From an uncultured Clostridia bacterium (lineage in GTDB: Bacteria; Bacillota; Clostridia; UBA1381), in NCBI GenBank assembly GCA_934444735.1, contig CAKSDE010000001.1, positions 248,001 to 312,000 of the forward strand: DNA of 64,000 bases, given 5' to 3'. The position numbers were made by a program, and so were the translations under genes. Shown one piece after another: positions 16,943-24,557 of this stretch; positions within the stretch are counted from its first letter, which is position 1, and each line of letters starts with the position of its first letter. Under the pieces are notes generated by a model, which had not been told where the DNA came from, did not search any database, and saw nothing but the letters and a program-made list of their open reading frames with translations.

Positions 16943-17520
16943 ACTACGCATCTTACCATTATTCATGACTTGAAGTACCAACGTACGTCGGCGTCATTCA
17001 TAAAGGCAATCTGCTTGTTTCTTTTTCGCGTTTGAAAGAAGAAAAAATAAACTACGCATCTTACCATTATTCATGGATTGAAGTGACAAAGTGTGTCGGC
17101 GGTGTTTATAAGGGCAATGTGATTGTTTCTTTTTCGCGTTTGAAAGAAGAAAAAATAAACTTGCGCATCTCACCATAATTCATAACTTGAAGTGTCAAGG
17201 TGTGTTGGTGTCATTCATAAAGGCAATCTGCTTGTTTCTTTTTCGCGTTTGAAAGAAGAAAAAATAAACTTGCGCATCTCACCATAATTCATAACTTGAA
17301 GTGTCAAGGTGTGTTGGTGTCATTCATAAAGGCAATCTGCTTGTTTCTTTTTCGCGTTTGAAAGAAGAAAAAATAAACTGCGCATATCACCGTTATTCAT
17401 GGTTTGAAGTGTCAAGGTGTGTTGGCGGTGTTTATAAAGGCAATTTGTTTGATTTTCTTTCGCGTTTGAAAAAGAGGAAAAAATAAATATGTGCATTTTA
17501 CTGTTATTCATGAGTGGGAG
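16934..17520 (+). repeat. Tandem repeat array 1 inside the hydrogenase locus (5 units of 108-110 bp plus a part)
   Basis: Units begin with AAAAAATAAAC at 16934, 17042, 17150, 17259 and 17368. A partial sixth unit starts at 17478. Units three and four (17150-17258 and 17259-17367) are identical. Each unit contains ATTCATAAAGGCAATCTGCT or a close variant and ends with TTTCGCGTTTGAAAGAAG. The array lies between the sensory hydrogenase gene and the second DRTGG gene, so it is probably transcribed with them. Short reading frames across it repeat the same peptide and are not convincing genes. A related array lies at 23127-23600. Confidence 0.9.
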
Positions 17521-17551
17521 CGGCAGATGTTATGCAAACGGAGGAGTAAAA

Positions 17552-17881
17552 ATGAAAGTATCGGAACTTCGGAAAAAATTCGGATTGGAGCTTTTGACGG
17601 CGGAAAATTTTACCGACCGTGATATAGACGGCTGCTACATAGGAGATCTTTTGAGCTGGGTTATGGGCAGAGCAGGTTCGGGAAATGTATGGATTACGAT
17701 AATGAACAACATAAATATTGTTGCCGTTGCGGCTCTTACCGATGTTTCGTGCATAGTTTTATGCGAGGGAGTCACAGCTGATGAAAGTATAATACAAAAG
17801 GCGGACGAGGAGAATGTCATTATCTTGAAAACTGACAAAACGGCATATGAGTTGGTAAGCGGTTTTTGCGGAGAGATTTAG
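17552..17881 (+). CDS. DRTGG-domain protein of the hydrogenase cluster (second)
   Basis: The 109-residue product resembles the DRTGG protein at 14792. Recognisable segments are CYIGDLLSWVMGRAGSGNVWI and an alternating hydrophobic beta-rich core. The start ATG 17552 is preceded by GGAGGAG at 17540-17546. It lies directly after the tandem array and one base before the PHP gene, so translation is likely coupled. Function is presumed regulatory. Confidence 0.72.
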   Translation: MKVSELRKKFGLELLTAENFTDRDIDGCYIGDLLSWVMGRAGSGNVWITIMNNINIVAVAALTDVSCIVLCEGVTADESIIQKADEENVIILKTDKTAYELVSGFCGEI

Positions 17882-17882
17882 C

Positions 17883-18581
17883 ATGATTTATTATGATTTC
17901 CATATTCATTCGGCGCTCTCGCCGTGCGGTGATGCTGATATGACGCCGAACAATATTGTAAATATGGCGGCGATTTCGGGACTTGACGCAGTTGCGGTTT
18001 CCGACCATAATACGGTAGCAAATGTAAAAGCGGCGATTGAAGCGGGAAAAAAGTGCGGTGTTGCGGTTATACCGGCAATGGAGGTGGAAACCGCAGAGGA
18101 GGTGCATATCCTTACGCTTTATCCGACGCTTGATGCGGCAGATGCGGCGGCAAAGAAGGTGTATGCGGCACTCCCCGACATAAAAAACCGTCCCGATATT
18201 TTCGGAGAACAGCTTATCATGGACAGTGAGGACAATGTTGTGGGTTATGAGGAAAAGCTCCTCATTTCACCGACAAGCCTTTCACTGAATGAACTTTTTA
18301 ATGTTGTGGCAGATGTAGGCGGACTCTTTATTCCGGCTCATGTTGACAGACATTCGTACAGTATTCTGACAAACCTCGGGTTTATCCCGGAGGAATTGGA
18401 TATAAAAAATATAGAAGTATCAAAATATGTAGAAGATTTGAGTGCATATTTGGACGACAGACAGGATTTGAAAAAATATTATATTTTCCGCAATTCGGAC
18501 GCGCATTATCTGGAGAATATTTCTCAAAAAGATGCATATCTTGACTGCGAAAATATAAATGATATTTTTTTGCGGAGGTAA
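17883..18581 (+). CDS. PHP-domain metal-dependent phosphoesterase of the hydrogenase cluster
   Basis: A 232-residue protein of the polymerase-and-histidinol-phosphatase family. Metal ligands are visible in HIHSALSPCGD, SDHNTV and, near the C-terminus, NSDAHYLENIS. The conserved EVETAEEVHILTLYP lies around residues 65-80. Such PHP proteins are regular members of clostridial hydrogenase clusters (HfsA-like), but the substrate is not known. It is separated from the next gene by two bases. Confidence 0.82.
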   Translation: MIYYDFHIHSALSPCGDADMTPNNIVNMAAISGLDAVAVSDHNTVANVKAAIEAGKKCGVAVIPAMEVETAEEVHILTLYPTLDAADAAAKKVYAALPDIKNRPDIFGEQLIMDSEDNVVGYEEKLLISPTSLSLNELFNVVADVGGLFIPAHVDRHSYSILTNLGFIPEELDIKNIEVSKYVEDLSAYLDDRQDLKKYYIFRNSDAHYLENISQKDAYLDCENINDIFLRR

Positions 18582-18583
18582 TT

Positions 18584-19123
18584 ATGAAAGAATTATCGCT
18601 CCACATATTGGATATAGCAAAAAATTCGGTAAAAGCGAATGCCGGACTGATAGAGATTGATATTGATGAAAATGAGGCGGATAATCTTCTTAAAATCGAT
18701 ATAATCGATAACGGCTGCGGCATGAGCGAGGAATTTTTAAAAAGGGTCAAAGACCCGTTTTCCACCACACGGACGACGAGAAAGGTCGGTATGGGAATAT
18801 CGCTTTTTGAGGCGGCGGCAGAACAGTGCGGCGGAAAACTCGATATTACCTCACGGCTCGGCGAGGGGACAAAGGTCAGTACAACGTTTTTGTATGACCA
18901 CATTGACCGCGCACCGCTGGGTGACATGGCAGGTACGATGCAGACGCTGATTTCGGGATCTCCCGACATCGAGTTTTTGTACCGCCACAAAAAAAACGGA
19001 AAAGAGTTTGTTCTTGATACAAGAGAACTCAAAAAAATCCTCGGAGATGTTCCTTTGAATAATCCCGATGTTCTTATCTGGATTGACGGATATATAAAAG
19101 AGGGCTTGGAGGAAATTCAATAA
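18584..19123 (+). CDS. HATPase-domain protein of the hydrogenase cluster (histidine kinase-like ATPase)
   Basis: This 179-residue protein has a GHKL ATPase fold with N box (LHILDIAKNSVKANA), G1 box (DIIDNGCGMSEEFL) and G2 box (RKVGMGISLFEAAAEQCGG), followed by a short extra domain. It lacks a phosphoacceptor histidine domain, so it is not a complete sensor kinase. It lies between the PHP and [2Fe-2S] genes and is probably part of the hydrogenase-linked signalling set. Confidence 0.78.
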   Translation: MKELSLHILDIAKNSVKANAGLIEIDIDENEADNLLKIDIIDNGCGMSEEFLKRVKDPFSTTRTTRKVGMGISLFEAAAEQCGGKLDITSRLGEGTKVSTTFLYDHIDRAPLGDMAGTMQTLISGSPDIEFLYRHKKNGKEFVLDTRELKKILGDVPLNNPDVLIWIDGYIKEGLEEIQ

Positions 19124-19183
19124 AAGTATGTTTTTGCCGCAATGGTTGAAATACATAGTCTTTAATTTTTAAGGAGGTCAATT

Positions 19184-19555
19184 ATGAAAAGTTTAGCAGA
19201 ATTGCAGGAAATTCGTAACAGAGCTTTGAATCAGGTTAATTTACGAAAAGAACGTGAGGACGGTATACGTGTTGTTGTCGGCATGGCAACCTGCGGAATC
19301 GCCGCCGGTGCACGTCCGGTGTTGAATGCGTTTGTACAGGAGATAGAAAAGCGCAAATTGGCAAATGTTACGGTTACTCAGACAGGTTGTATAGGAATGT
19401 GCCGCTTAGAGCCTATCGTTGAGGTTTATGTTCCGGGTCAGGATAAGGTGACATATGTTCACATGACGGAGGATAAGGCTGTACGCGTGGTGGCAGAGCA
19501 TATTATCAACAATCAGCCTGTTGCTGAATACACTATAGGCGAAGAAGTAAAGTAA
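19184..19555 (+). CDS. [2Fe-2S] thioredoxin-like ferredoxin of the hydrogenase cluster
   Basis: This 123-residue protein resembles the [2Fe-2S] N-terminal domain of HydB. The cluster cysteines are in VGMATCGIAAGA and QTGCIGMCRLEP. It likely transfers electrons within or to the hydrogenase complex. An AAGGAGG site lies before the ATG. It is the first of three closely spaced genes with hydB and hydA. Confidence 0.85.
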   Translation: MKSLAELQEIRNRALNQVNLRKEREDGIRVVVGMATCGIAAGARPVLNAFVQEIEKRKLANVTVTQTGCIGMCRLEPIVEVYVPGQDKVTYVHMTEDKAVRVVAEHIINNQPVAEYTIGEEVK

Positions 19556-19573
19556 TAGGGGGTTTTTAGAAAT

Positions 19574-21367
19574 ATGAATATATACAGATCACATGTATTG
19601 ATTTGCGGCGGAACGGGATGTACTTCTTCGGGTTCGCCGGCTTTGCAGGAAGAATTTCATAATCAATTGGAAAAACAGGGCATTGCTGATGAAGTAAAAA
19701 TTGTTCAGACAGGCTGTTTTGGTTTGTGTGCGTTGGGACCTGTGGTAGTTGTTTATCCCGAAGGCGCTTTCTACAGTCGTGTTCAGAAAGAAGATGTAGA
19801 AGAAATCGTATCCGAGCATCTTTTAAAGGGTCGTATCGTAAAAAGACTTTTGTACAGTGAAACTGTTGAGGGGGATAATATTAAATCTCTTAACGAAACG
19901 ACATTCTATGCAAAACAGCACCGTGTAGCTTTGCGTAACTGCGGTGTTATAAATCCGGAAAACATTGATGAATATATAGCTGTTGACGGCTATCAGGCTC
20001 TGGCTAAGGTTCTTACCGAGATGACAAGAGAAGAAGTTATCCAGACTATTAAGGATTCCGGCTTAAGAGGCCGTGGCGGCGGTGGATTCCCGACGGGTAT
20101 GAAGTGGGATTTCACATATAAAGCACAGGGCGATAAGAAGTATGTTGCCTGTAACGCCGACGAGGGCGATCCGGGTGCGTTTATGGACCGTTCGGTATTG
20201 GAGGGCGATCCGCACTCTGTTATCGAGGCTATGGCGATTGCGGCATATGCGGTTGGTGCAGATGAGGGTTATATTTACATAAGAGCCGAGTACCCGATCG
20301 CGGTTGAAAGACTTAAAATCGCTATAAAGCAGGCAAGAGAATACGGCTTGCTTGGTAAAGATATATTCGGAACTGGCTTTAATTTCGATTTGGATATACG
20401 TTTGGGTGCAGGTGCATTTGTCTGCGGTGAAGAAACAGCACTTCTGACCTCTATCGAGGGGAGACGTGGTGAGCCGCGTCCGCGTCCGCCATTCCCGGCA
20501 GTAAAGGGACTGTGGGGCAAGCCTACACTTTTGAACAACGTTGAAACATACGCGAATATTACACAAATTATCTTAAACGGTCCGGAATGGTTTGCATCTA
20601 TGGGTACGGAAAAATCAAAAGGTACAAAGGTATTCGCGTTGGGCGGCAAGATTCATAATACAGGTCTTGTTGAAATTCCGATGGGTACAACCTTAAGAGA
20701 AATTATTGAGGACATCGGCGGCGGTATCCCGAACGGCAAGAAGTTCAAGGCAGCTCAGACGGGCGGACCTTCGGGCGGATGTATTCCGGCAGAATTGATA
20801 GACACTCCGATCGATTATGATTCGCTTATTGCAATCGGCTCAATGATGGGTTCGGGCGGTCTTATCGTTATGGACGAGGATAACTGTATGGTTGATATTG
20901 CGAAGTTCTTCCTTGAATTTACGGTTGATGAATCGTGCGGTAAGTGCGCACCGTGCCGTATCGGTACAAAGCGTCTTTTGGAGATTCTTACAAAGATTAC
21001 CGACGGCAAGGGAACTATGGAGGATATAGATAAGTTGGAAGAACTGTGCTACAGCATCAAAGCGTCTGCTCTTTGCGGTTTGGGACAAACTGCTCCGAAC
21101 CCTGTACTTTCAACTCTGCGTTATTTCCGAGATGAATATGAGGCACACGTTAAGGAAAAGAGATGTCCTGCCGGCGTATGTAAGGCATTGTCACGCTATA
21201 TTATTGATCCTGAAAAATGTAAGGGCTGCAGCCTGTGTTCAAGACAGTGTCCTGTCGGCGCTATTTCGGGACAGATTAAGAGTCCGTTTGTTATCGATCA
21301 GGATAAATGTATTAAGTGCGGCGCCTGTCAGGCTGCTTGTAAGTTCAACGCAATCGATAAGAAATAA
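19574..21367 (+). CDS. hydB: NADH-dependent [FeFe] hydrogenase NuoF-like subunit (HydB)
   Basis: 597 residues with the full HydB architecture. An N-terminal [2Fe-2S] thioredoxin-like domain comes first (CGGTGCTSSGS, QTGCFGLCALGP). The FMN/NADH-binding NuoF core has GLRGRGGGGFPTGMKWDF and CNADEGDPGAFMDR, and a 4Fe-4S site is in SCGKCAPCRIGTKRL. Two C-terminal 4Fe-4S motifs complete it (CKGCSLCSRQCP and CIKCGACQAACKFN). It oxidises or reduces NAD(H) and passes electrons to HydA. Length and domains match electron-bifurcating hydrogenases, but bifurcation cannot be proven from sequence. Confidence 0.95.
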   Translation: MNIYRSHVLICGGTGCTSSGSPALQEEFHNQLEKQGIADEVKIVQTGCFGLCALGPVVVVYPEGAFYSRVQKEDVEEIVSEHLLKGRIVKRLLYSETVEGDNIKSLNETTFYAKQHRVALRNCGVINPENIDEYIAVDGYQALAKVLTEMTREEVIQTIKDSGLRGRGGGGFPTGMKWDFTYKAQGDKKYVACNADEGDPGAFMDRSVLEGDPHSVIEAMAIAAYAVGADEGYIYIRAEYPIAVERLKIAIKQAREYGLLGKDIFGTGFNFDLDIRLGAGAFVCGEETALLTSIEGRRGEPRPRPPFPAVKGLWGKPTLLNNVETYANITQIILNGPEWFASMGTEKSKGTKVFALGGKIHNTGLVEIPMGTTLREIIEDIGGGIPNGKKFKAAQTGGPSGGCIPAELIDTPIDYDSLIAIGSMMGSGGLIVMDEDNCMVDIAKFFLEFTVDESCGKCAPCRIGTKRLLEILTKITDGKGTMEDIDKLEELCYSIKASALCGLGQTAPNPVLSTLRYFRDEYEAHVKEKRCPAGVCKALSRYIIDPEKCKGCSLCSRQCPVGAISGQIKSPFVIDQDKCIKCGACQAACKFNAIDKK

Positions 21368-21390
21368 TTAAGGAAAGGAATGAATATTAG

Positions 21391-23118
21391 ATGGTAAACT
21401 TAAAAATAAACGGTCAAGATGTTTGCGTACCCGAGGGTTACACCATACTTGATGCAGCTCGTGAGGTCGGTATTAACATCCCTACCTTATGTTATTTGAA
21501 AGATCTGAATCAGATCGGCGCTTGCAGATTATGTCTTGTTGAGGTTAAAGGCGCAAGAGCATTGCAGGCTGCCTGCGTATATCCGGTTGCGGAGGGAATC
21601 GAAGTATTTACAAATTCGGAAAAAGCACGTACCGCAAGAAGAATGACTCTTGAACTCATTCTTTCAAACCACGAAAGAAAGTGTCTGACCTGCGTAAGAA
21701 GCAAGAATTGTGAGCTTCAGAGCTTGGCAGAAGAACTCGGTGTTGATACAATACGTTTTGAGGGTGAAAACCCGACATATGAAATAGATGACGAATCCAC
21801 ATCAATTGTAAGAGATAACGCTAAGTGCGTACTTTGCAGAAGATGTATTGCTGCCTGTGATAATCAGGATATTTCTGTAATATCATGCGTTCACAGAGGA
21901 TTCTCGACAGAGGTCGGAGCAGCATTCGGAAAATCAATGGCAGAAGTCGGCTGTATTTACTGCGGTCAGTGTATCGTATCATGTCCTGTAGGCGCATTAT
22001 ATGAAAAGACGTCAATACCTCAGGTACAAAAGGCTATCGATACACCTGAAAAGCACGTTGTTGTACAGACTGCGCCGGCTGTCCGTGCGGCACTTGGCGA
22101 AGAGTTTGGTTTGCCGATCGGAACACCTGTAACAGGTAAGATGGTGGCAGCATTAAGACGTCTCGGATTCGATAAGGTATTTGATACGGATACTGCGGCA
22201 GACGTTACGATCATGGAAGAAGGAACGGAATTTATCGAAAGATTCACAAAACAGGAAAAGCTTCCGTTAATCACATCATGTTCACCGGGCTGGGTTAAAT
22301 TCTGTGAGCATTATTATCCTGAATTTACCGATAATCTCTCGACGGCTAAATCCCCGATGGAAATATTCGGTGCTATAATTAAATCATATTATGCGGAAAA
22401 GTCGGGTATCGATAAGAACGATATTTATTCTGTAGCTATTATGCCATGTACATCGAAGAAGTTTGAGGCGGCACGTCCGGAACACTCGACAAGCGGTACA
22501 CAAGATATAGACGCATCATTGACGACAAGAGAATTGGCAAGAATGATTAAGCAGGCAGGAATTGATTTTGCATCACTTCCCGATGAAGAGTTCGATCAGC
22601 CGTTCGGTATGGCAACGGGTGCCGGTGTAATCTTCGGTACGACAGGCGGCGTTATGGAGGCTGCAATCAGAACGGTTTATGAAATACTGGAAAAGAAACC
22701 TTTGGACGATCTGAACGTTATGGCGGTAAGAGGTCTTGAGGGTGTTAAGGAGGCAACACTTAAGATCGCGGGAAAAGATGTTAAGGTTGCGGTTGTTCAC
22801 GGAACGAAGAATGCAAGAACCATACTTGAAAAGGTAAAAGCAGGCGAGCACTACGACTTTATAGAAATCATGGCTTGCCCGGGCGGCTGCATCAACGGCG
22901 GCGGTCAGCCGATAGTTGATTCGAGAACGAAAGCTGTCACAGATGTCAAAGCTTTGCGTGCAGGTGCGCTTTATGCCGAAGATGAGGCATCAACGCTCAG
23001 AAAATCGCACGAAAATCCGTATGTACAGGCTCTCTACAAAGAATATTTCGGCGAGCCGTGTTCACACAAAGCCCACGAGTTATTACACACGCATTATACC
23101 AAGAGATCCAAGTATTGA
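21391..23118 (+). CDS. hydA: NADH-dependent [FeFe] hydrogenase catalytic subunit (HydA)
   Basis: 575 residues. N-terminal [2Fe-2S] ferredoxin domain (CYLKDLNQIGACRLCLVE), His-Cys 4Fe-4S segment (NHERKCLTCVRSKNCELQ), two 4Fe-4S motifs (CVLCRRCIAAC and CIYCGQCIVSCPVGA), then the H-cluster domain. Its three signature loops read TSCSPGW, MPCTSKKFEA and EIMACPGGCINGGGQP. It makes or consumes H2 in the cytoplasm together with HydB and HydC. It is the last gene of the locus; a related tandem array and a terminator follow. Confidence 0.95.
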   Translation: MVNLKINGQDVCVPEGYTILDAAREVGINIPTLCYLKDLNQIGACRLCLVEVKGARALQAACVYPVAEGIEVFTNSEKARTARRMTLELILSNHERKCLTCVRSKNCELQSLAEELGVDTIRFEGENPTYEIDDESTSIVRDNAKCVLCRRCIAACDNQDISVISCVHRGFSTEVGAAFGKSMAEVGCIYCGQCIVSCPVGALYEKTSIPQVQKAIDTPEKHVVVQTAPAVRAALGEEFGLPIGTPVTGKMVAALRRLGFDKVFDTDTAADVTIMEEGTEFIERFTKQEKLPLITSCSPGWVKFCEHYYPEFTDNLSTAKSPMEIFGAIIKSYYAEKSGIDKNDIYSVAIMPCTSKKFEAARPEHSTSGTQDIDASLTTRELARMIKQAGIDFASLPDEEFDQPFGMATGAGVIFGTTGGVMEAAIRTVYEILEKKPLDDLNVMAVRGLEGVKEATLKIAGKDVKVAVVHGTKNARTILEKVKAGEHYDFIEIMACPGGCINGGGQPIVDSRTKAVTDVKALRAGALYAEDEASTLRKSHENPYVQALYKEYFGEPCSHKAHELLHTHYTKRSKY

Positions 23119-23126
23119 TAAGACGC

Positions 23127-23600
23127 GCAAAATAAACGGCGCATCTTACCATTATTCACCGCTCGACGTACAAGGAGTACGCCATCGCGTCTCATAAAGG
23201 CAATCAGCTTGTTTCTTTTGTGCGTGGGTGGGGAGCGTGAGCGCAAAATAAAAGCGTATCTCGCCATTATTTAACTTCGAGGTGCAAAATAGTATGCCAT
23301 CGTGTTTCATAAGGGCAATCAGCTTGTTTCTTTTGTGAGTGGAGAGTGTGCGCGAACGCAAAATAAAGGTGTATCTTACCATTATTCACCACTCGACGTA
23401 CAAGGAGTACGCCATCGTGTCTCATAAGGGCAATCAGCTTGTTTCTTTTGTGAGTGGAGAGTGTGCGCGAGTGCAAAATAAAGGCGTATCTCGCCATTAT
23501 TCACCGCTCGACGTACAGGGAGTGCGCCATCGTGTCTCATAAAGGCAATCAGCTTGTTTCTTTTGTACGTGGGTGGTGTGTAAGAGCAAAATAAACGGCG
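23127..23600 (+). repeat. Tandem repeat array 2 downstream of hydA (4 units of 113-116 bp plus a part)
   Basis: Units begin with GCAAAATAAA at 23127, 23243, 23358 and 23473, and a partial unit at 23586 runs into the terminator. Each contains GTACAAGGAGTACGCCATCG or a variant, then CTCATAAAGGCAATCAGCTT. The TAAAGGCAATC.GCTTGTTTCTTTT core is also in array 1, so both arrays derive from one repeat family, although the variable parts differ. The array lies in the 3' untranslated region of the hydrogenase locus. Confidence 0.9.
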
Positions 23601-23644
23601 AAAATAATAAAAACGCAAGGCATTGCCTTGCGTTTTTATTATTT
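23601..23644. terminator. Bidirectional terminator between hydrogenase locus and AraC gene
   Basis: A stem of about 19 bp (TAAAAACGCAAGGC / GCCTTGCGTTTTTA plus AT pairs) with a three-base loop. It overlaps the stop codon of the minus-strand AraC gene. Confidence 0.9.
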
Positions 23645-24418
23645 AATATTATTTTCCCGTGGAGTTTTTCCGAAAGTTTTTTTATATGTTTTACAAAAAT
23701 AGCTTGTATCATTAAAGCCGCAGTTTGAGGCAATCTGGGATAAAGTCATGCGCGGATTGGTACGCAGTAAAATTTTTGCGTGTTCCAGTCTCGTTTTGGT
23801 AAGCATTTCGATTACCGTCATACCGTATTTTTGCGGAAAATCACGGCACAGCTTGGCTTTGGAGTGCGGATAAAATTCCATAATATCGTTTAGTGAAATT
23901 TCCTTTGCAAAGTGTGATTCAATATAGCTCTTGACTGTTTCGATCGGTGTTTTTTCGGAGCTTGTCGCGCACGAAAAAAAGCTTGTGACTATTTTATATG
24001 TTTCGGCAGAGAGAAGTGCGTAATTCTCGGCGATATTCTCATAGTCATTATAGAAATTTTCTATCAGTATTTCACAGGTGCGGTAGTTTTTGGATTTAAA
24101 CACACCGCTTTTTTCAATCCCGAAATATTTTAAAATATTATGGCACATTTCACCCGAAAATGTGAAAAATGATGTTTTGAAGTTTTCATCGCCGTAATAG
24201 GAATGTCTTTCCTCTGCCTTTAAAAAGAACATATCTCCTTTTTCCAGATATTCCTTGAATTTATCTGTGCAAAGTACACCGCTCCCGTCATTTACAACAA
24301 ATATCTGATGCATATCTATACCGCTCGGGCGGTCTATCGGTTCTTGCCTGTAAGCATATGAAAAAGAAACGGGGTAAATTGTAAGTATATCTTTCGGTTT
24401 AAAAATACAAGTTTTCAT
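23639..24418 (-). CDS. AraC family transcriptional regulator
   Basis: The 259-residue regulator has an N-terminal cupin-like ligand-binding region (about residues 10-140) and a C-terminal AraC double helix-turn-helix. The second helix-turn-helix carries the signature MTLSQIASNCGFNDTSYFCKTYKKTFGKTP. It is divergent from the GH2 glycosidase gene across a 139-base gap, so it probably senses a sugar and activates that gene (inference). The first recognition helix region reads SLNDIMEFYPHSKAKLCRDF. Confidence 0.88.
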   Translation of the reverse strand: MKTCIFKPKDILTIYPVSFSYAYRQEPIDRPSGIDMHQIFVVNDGSGVLCTDKFKEYLEKGDMFFLKAEERHSYYGDENFKTSFFTFSGEMCHNILKYFGIEKSGVFKSKNYRTCEILIENFYNDYENIAENYALLSAETYKIVTSFFSCATSSEKTPIETVKSYIESHFAKEISLNDIMEFYPHSKAKLCRDFPQKYGMTVIEMLTKTRLEHAKILLRTNPRMTLSQIASNCGFNDTSYFCKTYKKTFGKTPRENNIK

Positions 24419-24469
24419 GTCGGTGCCTCATTTTGAAAATATAATTATATACATTCAACTATAATTATA

Positions 24470-24498
24470 TTGATTTTTTAGGAAATTTATAATATAAT
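24470..24498 (+). promoter_or_regulatory. Promoter of the GH2 glycosidase gene
   Basis: TTGATT (24470-24475) and TATAAT (24493-24498) are separated by 17 bases, about 60 bases before the ATG. The site is likely controlled by the divergent AraC-type regulator. Confidence 0.65.
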
Positions 24499-24557
24499 CA
24501 TATTATAACACGGTGGAAAAGATTAGTCAAATAAAAAAACGGGAGTGATAAAATAAA

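Noticed and set aside
16994..17511. Small genes across tandem array 1 on either strand (about 60 residues each)
   Set aside because: The frames simply repeat the unit, have no ribosome-binding sites of their own and show no protein family.
16934..17520. CRISPR array
   Set aside because: The units are 108-110 bp direct tandem copies without short repeats separated by unique spacers, and no cas gene lies nearby.
23152..23733. Several overlapping minus-strand frames over array 2
   Set aside because: They arise because the unit is open in that frame. The peptide repeats with each unit, and the frames run into the terminator and the araC gene.
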